Part shown: positions 6,881 through 16,261 of the stretch, piece after piece | Layout of the letters: the number at the start of each line of letters is the position of its first letter | How positions within the stretch are numbered: the stretch's first letter is position 1 | Source: Acinetobacter celticus | GTDB taxonomy: Bacteria; Pseudomonadota; Gammaproteobacteria; Pseudomonadales; Moraxellaceae | DNA length: 64,000 nucleotides | Assembly: GCF_001707755.1 (NCBI RefSeq) | Contig: NZ_MBDL01000013.1 | Location: forward strand, 55,769 to 119,768 | Direction of reading: 5' to 3' | Made by a program: the position numbers and the translations under genes | Notes under the pieces: generated by a model | What the model was told of the DNA's origin: nothing | Database searches by the model: none | Seen by the model: the letters and a program-made list of their open reading frames with translations, nothing else

Positions 6881-8746
6881 TTACTTAATTTTTGCTTGCT
6901 CTTTCAAGTAACGAGTATAGTCATCAAACTCTTGCTGACCACGAAGCTGTTGATACAACTTAGAAAGTTCAGCCAACTGATCATCTGTTAATGCACTCGA
7001 AGTGGTTTTATTCACATTCGTTACAGCTACAACCACCAATTCATTTGGTAAGTTAGCTGTTGTAACAGACCAGAAACCTTCTTTGGGAGCAACCAAACTA
7101 AACGCAGCACGTTGAATTTCACGCTTAAGCATTCCATCTGCACGTGTGAATGTACCCGCTGCCACAAAGTTTAGCCCGGTTTTATTCACAGATGCTGCTG
7201 GCTTCGACTTAAATTCATTCAATGTATTTTGAATCTTGGCTTTCGCTACTTCAACTGCTTTTTGCTCAATCAGTTTAGCTGTCACCTTCGCTTTTGCTTC
7301 TGCTAAAGTTTGCACGCCTGCTGGATGATAATTTCGAACTTTCACCCAAATAACATCACCATTTGCCAATTGAATGTTACTTGAAACGTTACGTTCACCG
7401 TTCTTAACATCATCATTAAATAGTTTCACTTTAACATTCGCATCACTTAACACAGGGTGTATAAAGGATAATGTTAAACCACTTACAGACTGAATCTTAG
7501 CATCTTTGACTTCTTGGCTAATGACATCTAACGCATCACTACTCACAACCATGTCATTAATACGATTGATCGTATCAGAGAAAACATTGGCATTTTTAGT
7601 TTTTAATATTTCCTCAGCCAAACGCGCTTTTTCAGTTTCTAATGAAGGAACTTGAATAGCCGTAGAAGCTGTTTCAATCAAGTGATAACCATAATCTGTT
7701 TTCACCGGTGCAGAAACTTGCCCTGCTTTCAAGCTTGCAACAGTCTGATCAAATGCATCACCAAAAACACCTTTTTGATAAACTGCAATTTCACCACCTT
7801 TCGCTTTCGATGCTGGATCTTCAGAATATTGTGTAGCAGCATCAGCAAAAGAAGTACCTGCTTTAATTTTTGCAGCAACTTCTTCTACCAATTTTTTCGC
7901 TTCAGCCTCTGTGCGACCATCGACTGTAATTAAAATATGTTTAACAGTAGGTTGAGCAGCTTGTTGTTCCTTTTGCACAAACTCATTATAAGCCTGTTGA
8001 ATTTCAGCATCCGAAACTTCAGTTGAAGTACCTTTTACATTGGCTGGAGAAAGCACAACATAATCGACATCAACACTTGTAACCTGTTTAAACATAGATG
8101 AATGCTTTTTATAATAAGCTGCAACCTCAGCATCAGTCACTTTAATGCCACGTTTGTAGTCATCCAACTTAATGCTCGCCAGTTGAAGCGTGCGTTGTTC
8201 AGTTTGTAAATCTGCAATTTGCTTAATATCCATTTTACTGACCAATGCATAGTCCATAAATGTAGATGAAAGCATTTTTAACGCATGATCTTTACGTAAG
8301 TTTTCAATAAAATCACGATTGGTCATGCCAATAGATTTTAAATAATTTGAAAATAACGCTTCAGAAAACTGACCATTTTGCTGAAAACTGGGCTGCTGTT
8401 GAATCATGTGAACCAATTGTTGATCACTTAAGCTAATGCCCAATTTATCGGCTTGTTGTAGCAACAGTTGACGAGAAATTAATGTATCTAAGGCTTTATT
8501 ATTAATGAAATTCTGATTCAGTAAAGTTTCATCACCATTGGCATATGCCAGATACTGTTCTTTTAATGAGCTGGTCAGCTGTTCAACTTCTTTTTTCGAA
8601 ATATCTGTACCATTTACTGTCGTCGCAGTATCTTTTGACCCACCACTAAAATATCCTTCAATACCTACAAGCGCTAAAGGGGTTAAAAACAAAATGAGTA
8701 ATACTTTACCCAGCCATCCCTTAATAACTTTACGAAAAGATTCCAT
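6881..8746 (-). CDS. ppiD: Periplasmic folding chaperone / peptidyl-prolyl isomerase PpiD
   Basis: This 621-residue protein is anchored in the inner membrane by one N-terminal helix (about 13-33, WLGKVLLILFLTPLALVGI), with the rest in the periplasm. A SurA-like N-terminal chaperone region follows (about 40-190, with QLLLQQADKLGIS). A parvulin domain lies at about 265-360, with KHILI, FADAATQYSEDP, GGEIA and DYGYHLIE. The C-terminal third is the second chaperone-like lobe. PpiD helps newly exported proteins at the Sec translocon. The length is typical. It lies immediately downstream of hupB in the same direction, the same order as in E. coli, but hupB has its own terminator. Confidence 0.93.
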   Translation of the reverse strand: MESFRKVIKGWLGKVLLILFLTPLALVGIEGYFSGGSKDTATTVNGTDISKKEVEQLTSSLKEQYLAYANGDETLLNQNFINNKALDTLISRQLLLQQADKLGISLSDQQLVHMIQQQPSFQQNGQFSEALFSNYLKSIGMTNRDFIENLRKDHALKMLSSTFMDYALVSKMDIKQIADLQTEQRTLQLASIKLDDYKRGIKVTDAEVAAYYKKHSSMFKQVTSVDVDYVVLSPANVKGTSTEVSDAEIQQAYNEFVQKEQQAAQPTVKHILITVDGRTEAEAKKLVEEVAAKIKAGTSFADAATQYSEDPASKAKGGEIAVYQKGVFGDAFDQTVASLKAGQVSAPVKTDYGYHLIETASTAIQVPSLETEKARLAEEILKTKNANVFSDTINRINDMVVSSDALDVISQEVKDAKIQSVSGLTLSFIHPVLSDANVKVKLFNDDVKNGERNVSSNIQLANGDVIWVKVRNYHPAGVQTLAEAKAKVTAKLIEQKAVEVAKAKIQNTLNEFKSKPAASVNKTGLNFVAAGTFTRADGMLKREIQRAAFSLVAPKEGFWSVTTANLPNELVVVAVTNVNKTTSSALTDDQLAELSKLYQQLRGQQEFDDYTRYLKEQAKIK

Positions 8747-8833
8747 AAGTAACCCAATATTTTATTTGTGGAGGATTTTAACTGAAAACCTGCAACGAAT
8801 GAATGTGTTAAATCACTAAATCACATTTATCAA

Positions 8834-8861
8834 TAAAAAACGCGCCAAAGAGGCGCGTTTT
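8834..8861 (-). terminator. Terminator after hupB
   Basis: Ten-base arms with a GCGCC core (8837-8846 and 8852-8861) surround a 5-base loop, followed on the minus strand by a T run. It starts 15 bases after the hupB stop and separates hupB from ppiD. Confidence 0.85.
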
Positions 8862-8875
8862 AAGCTCAATTAAAA

Positions 8876-9148
8876 TTAAGCTACAGAATCTTTTAAGCCT
8901 TTACCAGCTTTAAAGCTAGGAACTTTGCTTGCTTTGATTTCTAAAGTTGCACCAGTTTGTGGGTTACGGCCAGTACGCGCAGCACGCTCTTTCACACTAA
9001 AAGTACCAAAACCCACTAAAGTTACAGTATCACCAGCTTTCAAAGCTTCTGTTACAGAAGCAATTGTCGCATCTAAAGCTTTACCTGCGTCCGCCTTAGA
9101 TAATCCCCCATTTTCTGCAATAGCATCAATTAATTCTGATTTATTCAT
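8876..9148 (-). CDS. hupB: DNA-binding protein HU-beta
   Basis: This is a 90-residue histone-like protein, exactly the usual length. The N-terminus [12 protein letters not shown] and the core [20 protein letters not shown] contain the family signature and the DNA-intercalating arm with its conserved Arg-Asn-Pro. HU binds and bends DNA without sequence preference as a dimer and helps compact the nucleoid. The neighbouring ppiD matches the hupB-ppiD order of other gammaproteobacteria. A strong terminator directly after the gene suits a highly expressed single-gene unit. Confidence 0.96.
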   Translation of the reverse strand: MNKSELIDAIAENGGLSKADAGKALDATIASVTEALKAGDTVTLVGFGTFSVKERAARTGRNPQTGATLEIKASKVPSFKAGKGLKDSVA

Positions 9149-9317
9149 GAAAATTAATTCCTCTTAATATCGTTTATTTAAGGTTCAAGAAGTTGTTTAA
9201 ATTGCCCTAGCGCCTTTATAGCAATGCTTTAGGGGGAAACGCAATACTCTTGAACCCCTTTTTTTGAAAAAAAATGACGAAAAAAACCTTGAAAAATGAA
9301 TATTGGTGCACAAAAAC

Positions 9318-9791
9318 TTATTTTTTGGATAATTGTGCCTGTATCTTCAACTGTTCTTCCGCTAAAAGGTCAATTTTAGCGTGAAGTTGCAGAATCATTT
9401 TTTCAATATGTTGTAAATCTTTCGCAGTCACCAATCCTAAACGATTTAAAGAATGGTTTACACCATTGTCTAAAATTTTTTCAACTTTTTCTTTGGTATC
9501 AGTAACAGATTCCTTTGCTTTTTCAGACACTTTCTCGACTGTCTCATCGGCGATGTCGATCGTTTTAGATTCGAGTTCTTCACCCACTTTCACCAAAGAG
9601 TCAAAAAGTTTATTACCTTCTTCCTCTGCACGTGAAAATGCACCTAATCCTGCCAACCAAATTTGCTGGGTATATTTACGAAAATCCAATACAGATTTTC
9701 GATCGGATGGATGCCGAAGCTTGGATTTAATATGTTTTTCTGGCAGTTCCTGTTCAATTTCTTCTGACTCAGTTGTATTTATTTTATCCAT
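9318..9791 (-). CDS. Phasin-family (granule-associated) protein
   Basis: With the ATG at 9791 this is a 157-residue protein. That start is preferred because GAGGAG lies upstream of it, while the longer reading to 9824 has no ribosome site. The central segment YTQQIWLAGLGAFSRAEEEG is the hallmark of phasin-like polyhydroxyalkanoate granule proteins (PhaF/PhaI type). A long amphipathic coiled coil follows, with repeated VEKVSEKAKESV-type heptads, ending in a Gln/Lys-rich helix. Such proteins coat polyester granules or bind DNA and control granule spread. No PHA synthase is in the window, so a role outside PHA storage is possible. Confidence 0.75.
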   Translation of the reverse strand: MDKINTTESEEIEQELPEKHIKSKLRHPSDRKSVLDFRKYTQQIWLAGLGAFSRAEEEGNKLFDSLVKVGEELESKTIDIADETVEKVSEKAKESVTDTKEKVEKILDNGVNHSLNRLGLVTAKDLQHIEKMILQLHAKIDLLAEEQLKIQAQLSKK

Positions 9792-9985
9792 ACAATGCAC
9801 CGCTCCTCGTGATTTTATCTGCAAACTTATATGTCAATCTACAAATTAGCACTATAATAACAAACTTAAGACTTGATAGATTTGTAAAACTGTTCTACAA
9901 AGCAAGTTAATTCATCTGTTTTTGGTTTAATCCTGAAATCGCCCACGAGCAGGAAGCTCATTTTTTCAGGTAAGGATTGGTTTTT

Positions 9986-10633
9986 ATGAGTGACACGCAA
10001 CAAAGACAAAATCAAACTCATTTGTTGCTCACAATGACACTCATTGTTTTGGAAACAATATTTACTTTCATTTTAAAACATGACCGTGTTGTGGCTCTAC
10101 AAGCGAAAAAATTTGTAGATGAAAAAATAGCAATAAAAATAAATAGCTACTTACCTTATTTCGACTTCTACATTCAATTTACTGATCATGGTATTTTGTT
10201 TGATAACAAGGCTCCAGAAACAGCGGTTGATTTAGATGTTCGCACCACTTTAATGGATTTAATTAAAATCTTTGTCTTCGGCAATCGTCGTAGCATTAAA
10301 AGTATGCGTATTGATGGCGATCTTGTTCTTAAAGATGAATTTCGAGATTTATTGTCGTTATTTAGCCTTCCAAAAGTACTCGCTGACTGGAAACAATGGT
10401 TAACAGAGCCTGAAAATGATCAGGACATCATTGCTTCAAAAAAACGTATTGCCCCACTTTTAGAAAAAATTGACCAACAACGATCAAAAATCAATACCTT
10501 ACAAGTTGAAGTAAAACAATATAAAAACCGCATTAAGCGTATTGAACGCCGTCAAAAACGGATTAATGTCATATTTACAATAATCTCGGTGCTTTTAATC
10601 GCGTTATTAGTGTATAATTTTTGGCTTGCTTAA
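9986..10633 (+). CDS. SCP2-domain protein, UbiJ-like, with C-terminal membrane anchor
   Basis: With ATG 9986 and AAGGA nine bases upstream, the product has 215 residues. The N-terminal part resembles the SCP2/UbiJ lipid-binding domain: FILKHDRVVALQAKKFV, a beta-rich core, then MRIDGDLVLKDEF. It is followed by a charged coiled coil (about 150-190) and a single membrane helix at the very end (VIFTIISVLLIALLVYNFW). UbiJ-type proteins hold ubiquinone precursors for the Ubi enzyme complex. Here no ubi gene is adjacent and the C-terminal anchor is unusual, so a related lipid-binding role is also possible. It ends about 50 bases before the isc promoter and is probably not part of that operon. Confidence 0.6.
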   Translation: MSDTQQRQNQTHLLLTMTLIVLETIFTFILKHDRVVALQAKKFVDEKIAIKINSYLPYFDFYIQFTDHGILFDNKAPETAVDLDVRTTLMDLIKIFVFGNRRSIKSMRIDGDLVLKDEFRDLLSLFSLPKVLADWKQWLTEPENDQDIIASKKRIAPLLEKIDQQRSKINTLQVEVKQYKNRIKRIERRQKRINVIFTIISVLLIALLVYNFWLA

Positions 10634-10679
10634 ATACATAATTTTACTAAACAAATAAAACAAAGAAACACCATTAAAA

Positions 10680-10704
10680 ATACTTGACTATTTTAGTCAG
10701 GATT
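10680..10704 (+). promoter_or_regulatory. IscR type 1 binding site
   Basis: This 25-base palindrome matches the known IscR type 1 consensus at about 23 of 25 positions. It has the two inverted GACT/AGTC half-sites separated by A/T bases and the outer ATA element. It covers the -35 region of the isc promoter, so holo-IscR bound here would block transcription. This is the same feedback design as in E. coli. Confidence 0.85.
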
Positions 10705-10712
10705 CTTAAAAT
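10684..10712 (+). promoter_or_regulatory. Promoter of the isc operon
   Basis: A -35 box TTGACT (10684-10689) and a -10 box TAAAAT (10707-10712) are separated by exactly 17 bases. They stand about 34 bases upstream of the iscR start and overlap the IscR site. This is the only strong sigma-70 promoter I see for the seven-gene cluster. Confidence 0.8.
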
Positions 10713-10745
10713 CGGCACATCTAGTCTAATCATGTGTATCGAATC

Positions 10746-11219
10746 ATGCGCTTAACAACTCGCGGTCGCTACGCAGTGACTGCTCTACTTGATTTAGCTT
10801 TGCAGCCAACTGAACAAACGATCACACTTGCAGAAATTGCAGCACGTCAAACAATTTCAGTGGCTTATCTTGAGCAGTTATTTGCGAAATTAAAGCGTCA
10901 CGGCTTAGTTTCCAGTATTCGCGGTGCAAACGGTGGTTACCATTTGGCACGTAGCGCTGACGAAATCACAGTATTAGAAATTATTGAAGCTGTAAATGAA
11001 ACAGTTGATGCTACGCGTTGCGACCATAAAGGCAACTGCCAAAATGGTGCAATGTGCTTGACTCATGATTTATGGCAAGAACTCTCCCACCACATTGCCG
11101 ATTATCTAGCAAAGATCTCACTTGCTGACCTTGTTGCTCGTGACAACGTACAAACTGTTGCCATTCGCCAGAATTCACCAACTTTTGATTCAGCCCTTTT
11201 ATCGGTTACAGGTATTTGA
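10746..11219 (+). CDS. iscR: Fe-S cluster-responsive regulator IscR
   Basis: This 157-residue Rrf2-family regulator starts at [18 protein letters not shown], the conserved family N-terminus, so I reject the longer GTG start at 10734. A winged helix-turn-helix covers roughly residues 5-60. The [2Fe-2S] ligands are in the exact E. coli positions: C92, C98, C104 and H107 (within LTHDLW). With a cluster bound it represses the isc operon through type 1 sites; without one it binds type 2 sites. The type 1 site just upstream makes autoregulation very likely. It is the first gene of the operon and is followed after one base by iscS. Confidence 0.96.
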   Translation: MRLTTRGRYAVTALLDLALQPTEQTITLAEIAARQTISVAYLEQLFAKLKRHGLVSSIRGANGGYHLARSADEITVLEIIEAVNETVDATRCDHKGNCQNGAMCLTHDLWQELSHHIADYLAKISLADLVARDNVQTVAIRQNSPTFDSALLSVTGI

Positions 11220-11220
11220 C

Positions 11221-12438
11221 ATGAAACGTCCTATTTATCTTGATTATGCAGCAACTACTCCTGTAGATCCTCAAGTTGCAGAACGTATGATGGAGTGCCT
11301 AACATTTGACGGTACTTTTGGTAATGCAGCATCACGTTCACATGCTTATGGTTGGCAGGCAGAAGAAAAAATAGAATATGCCCGTGAACAAGTCGCAAAT
11401 TTAATTAAAGCTGATCCGCGTGAAATCGTATGGACTTCGGGTGCAACTGAATCTGACAACCTTGCACTAAAAGGTGTAGCTCAGTTTTACGCATCAAAAG
11501 GCAAACACATCATTACCTCTAAAATTGAACATAAAGCAATTTTAGACACGTGTCGTGAACTCGAAGAAGAAGGTTTCGAAATCACGTATATTGAGCCTCA
11601 AGAAAAAACAGGCTTAATTACAGCTGAAATGGTTGAAGCAGCCATTCGCCCAGATACAATTCTTGTTTCCCTCATGATGGTTAACAACGAAACTGGGACG
11701 ATAACTGATGTCGCAGCAATTGGTGAAATCACACGTGCGAAGAAAATCTTCTTCCATGTGGATGCAGCACAAGCCGCAGGTAAAGTTGAAATTGATCTTT
11801 CTACAATGAAAATTGATTTAATGAGTTTCTCTGCGCACAAAATTTATGGCCCTAAAGGTATGGGCGCGTTATTTGTCCGCCGTTCTCCACGTGTTCGTGT
11901 TAAAGCACAAATGCATGGTGGCGGTCATGAACGTGGTATGCGCTCTGGTACACTTCCAACGCACCAAATTGTGGGCATGGGCGAAGCATTTGAGCTTGCT
12001 GGCAAAAATCTTGAATCTGAACAAACCCGTATTCGCGTACTTCGCGATAAATTATGGAATGGTTTACAAGGTCTTGAGCAAGTGTTCTTAAACGGCCACC
12101 CAACTTATAACGTTGCCAACTATCTCAATATCAGCTTCAATTTTGTTGAAGGTGAATCATTGATGATGGCATTGAAAGATGCTGCTGTATCTTCAGGTTC
12201 TGCATGTACATCTGCAACACTTGAACCATCTTATGTACTTCGTGCACTTGGCTTAACTGACGAGCTTGCACATAGTTCAATCCGCTTCAGTTTTGGCAAA
12301 TATACCACTGAGCAAGATATCGACCACGTTCTTGAAATTACTAAAGCTGCTGTTGAGAAATTGCGTGACCTTTCTCCGCTTTGGGACATGTACAAAGATG
12401 GTATCGACCTTTCTTCTGTTGAATGGGCTGAACACTGA
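11221..12438 (+). CDS. iscS: Cysteine desulfurase IscS
   Basis: This 405-residue PLP enzyme takes sulfur from cysteine and passes it to IscU and to tRNA thiolation enzymes. The start [16 protein letters not shown] is the family N-terminus, so I use 11221 rather than the longer upstream frame. The PLP lysine is in [10 protein letters not shown] (K207) and the persulfide cysteine is in SSGSACTSA (C329); the E. coli counterparts are K206 and C328. HVDAAQ supplies the cofactor-ring Asp. The gene begins one base after the iscR stop and leads into iscU after about 100 bases. Confidence 0.97.
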   Translation: MKRPIYLDYAATTPVDPQVAERMMECLTFDGTFGNAASRSHAYGWQAEEKIEYAREQVANLIKADPREIVWTSGATESDNLALKGVAQFYASKGKHIITSKIEHKAILDTCRELEEEGFEITYIEPQEKTGLITAEMVEAAIRPDTILVSLMMVNNETGTITDVAAIGEITRAKKIFFHVDAAQAAGKVEIDLSTMKIDLMSFSAHKIYGPKGMGALFVRRSPRVRVKAQMHGGGHERGMRSGTLPTHQIVGMGEAFELAGKNLESEQTRIRVLRDKLWNGLQGLEQVFLNGHPTYNVANYLNISFNFVEGESLMMALKDAAVSSGSACTSATLEPSYVLRALGLTDELAHSSIRFSFGKYTTEQDIDHVLEITKAAVEKLRDLSPLWDMYKDGIDLSSVEWAEH

Positions 12439-12542
12439 TTCAGACCTCAGGGATAGCTTTAGATTAAAGCTATCTCATTGAAAAACGTAATTTCACCCCC
12501 ATATTAATATCCTAGGCTGACCCCGAGGTTTGGAGAAGCGTC

Positions 12543-12929
12543 ATGGCTTATAGCGAAAAAGTAATTGATCATTACGAAAACCCTCGTAATGTTGGTATTT
12601 TAGACAAAAATGCTGAAAATGTTGGTACTGGCATGGTCGGTGCTCCTGCGTGTGGCGATGTAATGCGCCTTCAGATTCAAGTCGATGACAATGGCATCAT
12701 TGAAGAAGCACGTTTTAAAACTTATGGTTGCGGTTCTGCAATTGCATCTAGCTCACTTGTAACCGAGTGGCTCAAAGGTAAAACACTTGATCAAGCGCAA
12801 GCCATCAAAAATATTGATATTGCGACTGAACTTGCTCTACCTCCTGTAAAAGTACACTGTTCTGTACTTGCAGAAGATGCCATTAAAGCCGCTGTCGAAG
12901 ACTATCGCAGCAAAAAAGCTAAAGCTTAA
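12543..12929 (+). CDS. iscU: Fe-S cluster scaffold IscU
   Basis: This 128-residue scaffold protein builds the new cluster. All working residues are present: C37 and D39 (APACGD), C63 (YGCGSA), H105 and C106 (KVHCSVLAE), plus the LPPVK motif (99-103) recognised by the HscA chaperone. The length equals that of E. coli IscU. A good GGAG site lies just before the ATG. It follows iscS and precedes iscA on the same transcript. Confidence 0.97.
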   Translation: MAYSEKVIDHYENPRNVGILDKNAENVGTGMVGAPACGDVMRLQIQVDDNGIIEEARFKTYGCGSAIASSSLVTEWLKGKTLDQAQAIKNIDIATELALPPVKVHCSVLAEDAIKAAVEDYRSKKAKA

Positions 12930-12967
12930 TTGTTCCCAGTTTTTGAAGTAAAAATAACGGAGTTTTC

Positions 12968-13288
12968 ATGATCCACTTAACTGAAAATGCAGCATCTCAT
13001 ATCAGCAATTACCTAAAAAATCGCGGTAAGGGTGAAGGCATTCGCGTTGGCGTGAAAACTTCAGGCTGTTCTGGTTTGGCTTATGTGCTCGAATTTGTTG
13101 ATGAAATTGATGCACATGATCAAACCTTCGAGCAGTTTGGTGTTAAAGTTTTTGTTGACCCAAAAAGCTTGGTTTATCTTGATGAACTTGAGATGGACTA
13201 CGTCAAAAATGGTTTGAACGAAGGCTTCGAGTTCAATAACCCCAATAAAAAAGGCGAATGTGGTTGTGGTGAGTCTTTCACTATTTAA
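12968..13288 (+). CDS. iscA: A-type Fe-S carrier IscA
   Basis: This 106-residue A-type carrier has the three invariant cysteines C34 ([10 protein letters not shown]), C98 and C100 (GECGCGESF). The family hands clusters or iron on to target proteins, notably [4Fe-4S] enzymes. The length is normal. It sits between iscU and hscB with a GGAG ribosome site. No other A-type carrier is visible in the window. Confidence 0.95.
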   Translation: MIHLTENAASHISNYLKNRGKGEGIRVGVKTSGCSGLAYVLEFVDEIDAHDQTFEQFGVKVFVDPKSLVYLDELEMDYVKNGLNEGFEFNNPNKKGECGCGESFTI

Positions 13289-13389
13289 CAACCTCCTTCT
13301 CTCTGCTTTGCATTAAAACAGTGTAAAATACGCTGTTTTAATTGCATTTAGAGCATACTTTTGTACATCAATCGCGGATTAATTCTCCC

Positions 13390-13905
13390 ATGAATCATTT
13401 TGAGCTGTTCAACCTTCCTGTAGCACTCGATATTGATTTAGTGGCTTTAAAAACTGAATTTCTTAAGCTACAGCAACAATATCATCCTGATAAAGCTAAA
13501 AACAAAGATCAAGCTTTAATCAAATCAAGCGAAATCAATCAAGCCTTTAAAGCTTTATCTAATGTAGATAGTCGCGCTGCCTATTTATTGGGTTTAAAAA
13601 AGCAAGATTATCATCTGGATCAATCCATTAATGATTTTGAATTTTTACAGTCGGCTTTAGAAATTCGTGAACAATTAGACGAAGCTCATTCAGCTGATGA
13701 TCTCACTTCGTTAAAAAATGAAGTAGAACAATGGATTATAAGCTTAATCCGTGAATTCAAAATTGACTATACAGATGAAGATTGGGCTGAAGCGCGGGAC
13801 ACCGTACGCAAATTACGTTTTTTTGTTAAAGTCATGGCTGATATTAACAAAGCTGAAGATCGTTTCTTAGATGATGATAGCTTTGATTTAGATGATGATT
13901 TTTAA
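13390..13905 (+). CDS. hscB: J-domain co-chaperone HscB
   Basis: This is a 171-residue type III J-protein. I chose ATG 13390 (MNHFELFNLP) because that is the family N-terminus. The J domain carries the essential HPD at 32-34 in QQYHPDKAK, and the C-terminal helical domain binds IscU. It brings IscU to HscA and stimulates its ATPase. The last residues are strongly acidic (DDDSFDLDDDF). It is followed 43 bases later by hscA. Confidence 0.93.
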   Translation: MNHFELFNLPVALDIDLVALKTEFLKLQQQYHPDKAKNKDQALIKSSEINQAFKALSNVDSRAAYLLGLKKQDYHLDQSINDFEFLQSALEIREQLDEAHSADDLTSLKNEVEQWIISLIREFKIDYTDEDWAEARDTVRKLRFFVKVMADINKAEDRFLDDDSFDLDDDF

Positions 13906-13948
13906 TTTCACCTGTTTATACGTATTTAAGTTCTAAGGATGTAACACA

Positions 13949-15808
13949 ATGGCTCTCTTGCAAATTGCAGAACCAGGTCAATCAAGTGCACCGCATGAAC
14001 ATCGCATTGCGATTGGTATCGATTTAGGCACCACCCACTCTTTGGTCGCCACGGTTCTTTCAGGTAAAGCCAAAGTGCTTCAAGATCAACAAGGCCGAGT
14101 GTTACTTCCGTCTGTTGTTCATTATGCTGAAAACCGTACTGAATATGGTGACGATGCCAAACCCTTTATTACCACAGACCCTAAAAACACGATTATTTCT
14201 GTAAAACGATTTATGGGTCGCTCTAAAGCGGATATTAAATTTCAACACCCTTATGTTTTAGTCGGTGAAGACAATCAAATGCCTGCATTTGAAACTGCAC
14301 AAGGTCGTAAAACTCCAGTTGAAATATCTGCTGAAATTTTAAAGCAATTAAAAGATCGTGCAGAAGATAGTCTAAAAAACCCTATTAATGGCGCAGTCAT
14401 CACTGTTCCGGCTTATTTTGATGAAGCGCAGCGCCAAGCAACGCGCGATGCCGCGCAACTGGCTGGTTTAAATGTTCTTCGCTTGCTCAATGAACCAACA
14501 GCAGCAGCTGTAGCTTATGGTTTAGATCAAGACAGTAATTTGGCACATGACCGTAATTACGTCATTTATGACCTAGGCGGTGGAACATTTGACGTATCAA
14601 TTCTACGTTTTTCGCAAGGTGTTTTTGAAGTACTGGCAACTGGTGGTCACACTGCACTCGGTGGCGACGACTTAGACCGACTAATTGTCAAATGGGCTAA
14701 AAAACAACTCAATATTGATAGCTTAAATGATAATGAATTTGCACATTGGCTCGTTTCCGCACGCCAAGCCAAAGAAGCGCTATCAAATACTGACTCTACT
14801 GAATTAAAACTACTAGATCAAACACTGACTTTAGATCGCACCACATTTGAAGACATTATTAAAATTGCTTTAGATAAAACGATTAGTGTGTGTAAGCGCG
14901 TAATGCGCGATGCTAAACTTGATTTAAATGACATCCAGAATGTCGTTTTAGTCGGTGGCTCAACACGCTCTTATGCTGTACAAAAAGCAGTTCGTGACGT
15001 ATTTAATCAAGAGCCGTTGTGCACAATTAATCCCGATGAAGTGGTTGCTATTGGCGCATCTATCACTGCCAATCAATTAATTGGCAACACCAACGATGGT
15101 GCATTACTGTTAGATGTCACACCACTCTCTCTTGGTTTAGAAACCATGGGTGGATTAGTTGAGCGTTTAATTTCTCGTAATACCGCTATTCCAGTTGCAC
15201 GTCGTCAAGAGTTTACCACTTATCAAGATGGTCAAACTGCCATGCTGATTCATGTCGTTCAAGGCGAACGTGATTTGGTTGAACATTGTCGTAGTTTAGG
15301 CCGTTTTGTTTTACGTGGCATTCCACCAATGACTGCCGGTCAAGCGCGTATTGAAGTTACCTATCAAGTCGATGCAGATGGCTTACTAACTGTTGCTGCT
15401 AAAGAAACCACGTCTGGTGTGCATGCTCAAATTGACATAAAACCATCTTATGGTCTATCCGATTCAGATACAGAACGACTTTTATTAGATGGCTTTAAGT
15501 TTGCTGAAGAAGATAAGTCATTACGCCATTTGCAAGAAACCAAAGTGGAAGCAAAGCGCGAATTGGAAGCTTTAGAACAAGCCTTAAAAGTAGATGCACA
15601 GCTTCTGACCGCAACTCAGCTGTCTAAACTCAATCTTGCAAAAGCAAATCTTGAAGCTCAACTTGAAAGTGCTGAAATTAAAGCAATTGAAGATGCAGTA
15701 GAACAGCTTAAAATCCACAGCGATGCTTTTGCAGCAGCACGTATGAATCAACACATTGATGCCGCACTAAAAGGCACTAAGCTTGACGACTGGTCAAACT
15801 CAAACTAA
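13949..15808 (+). CDS. hscA: Hsp70-type chaperone HscA
   Basis: This is a 619-residue Hsp70 specialised for Fe-S cluster transfer from IscU. The nucleotide-binding domain shows [10 protein letters not shown], the [11 protein letters not shown] phosphate loop and [12 protein letters not shown]. The substrate domain begins with [14 protein letters not shown], and a helical lid ends the protein. The length matches E. coli HscA (616). A good AAGGA site precedes the ATG. The order hscB-hscA-fdx is conserved. Confidence 0.96.
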   Translation: MALLQIAEPGQSSAPHEHRIAIGIDLGTTHSLVATVLSGKAKVLQDQQGRVLLPSVVHYAENRTEYGDDAKPFITTDPKNTIISVKRFMGRSKADIKFQHPYVLVGEDNQMPAFETAQGRKTPVEISAEILKQLKDRAEDSLKNPINGAVITVPAYFDEAQRQATRDAAQLAGLNVLRLLNEPTAAAVAYGLDQDSNLAHDRNYVIYDLGGGTFDVSILRFSQGVFEVLATGGHTALGGDDLDRLIVKWAKKQLNIDSLNDNEFAHWLVSARQAKEALSNTDSTELKLLDQTLTLDRTTFEDIIKIALDKTISVCKRVMRDAKLDLNDIQNVVLVGGSTRSYAVQKAVRDVFNQEPLCTINPDEVVAIGASITANQLIGNTNDGALLLDVTPLSLGLETMGGLVERLISRNTAIPVARRQEFTTYQDGQTAMLIHVVQGERDLVEHCRSLGRFVLRGIPPMTAGQARIEVTYQVDADGLLTVAAKETTSGVHAQIDIKPSYGLSDSDTERLLLDGFKFAEEDKSLRHLQETKVEAKRELEALEQALKVDAQLLTATQLSKLNLAKANLEAQLESAEIKAIEDAVEQLKIHSDAFAAARMNQHIDAALKGTKLDDWSNSN

Positions 15809-15824
15809 TTTATAGGTAACGACT

Positions 15825-16163
15825 ATGCCACGTATTAAAGTATTGCCTCACGCAACGATTTGTCCAAATGGCGCTGAGTTTGAAGTTGAGAAAAACGCCA
15901 ATTTATGTCAAAGCCTATTGGACAATGGCATTAAAATTGAACATGCTTGTGACATGTCTAAAGCATGTACGACCTGTCATGTCGTTGTGCGTAAAGGTTT
16001 TGATGGTTTAGATGAAATGGATGATGTTGAAGCCGATTTACTTGACCGTGCTTGGGGTTTAGAACCAGACTCACGCCTATCTTGCCAAGTTAAAATTGAA
16101 GATGAAGATTTGGAAGTTGAAATTCCCAAATACACAATTAATCATGCTTCAGAAAACCACTAA
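15825..16163 (+). CDS. fdx: Isc-type [2Fe-2S] ferredoxin
   Basis: This 112-residue adrenodoxin-like ferredoxin has its four ligands at C42, C48, C51 (ACDMSKACTTC) and C87 (RLSCQV). It delivers electrons during cluster assembly on IscU. It is the last gene of the operon here: a strong terminator follows within 30 bases and there is no iscX, which in E. coli comes next. The start is secure from the family N-terminus MPRIKVLPHA. Confidence 0.95.
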   Translation: MPRIKVLPHATICPNGAEFEVEKNANLCQSLLDNGIKIEHACDMSKACTTCHVVVRKGFDGLDEMDDVEADLLDRAWGLEPDSRLSCQVKIEDEDLEVEIPKYTINHASENH

Positions 16164-16184
16164 GCTTCATGCAAATTTTCATAT

Positions 16185-16217
16185 AAAAAAGACCGCTTTA
16201 ATAGCGGTCTTTTTTAT
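16185..16217. terminator. Bidirectional terminator between fdx and the adenylate cyclase gene
   Basis: Thirteen-base arms (16185-16197 and 16203-16215) have A runs on the left and T runs on the right, so the structure works for both converging transcripts. It ends the isc operon. Confidence 0.9.
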
Positions 16218-16261
16218 ATACTTCATTTTTAGAATAGATAATGAGCATTAATGAAGCGAGC

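Noticed and set aside
8538..8819. A 93-codon plus-strand frame across the ppiD start
   Set aside because: It is the shadow of ppiD on the other strand; the real gene is secure.
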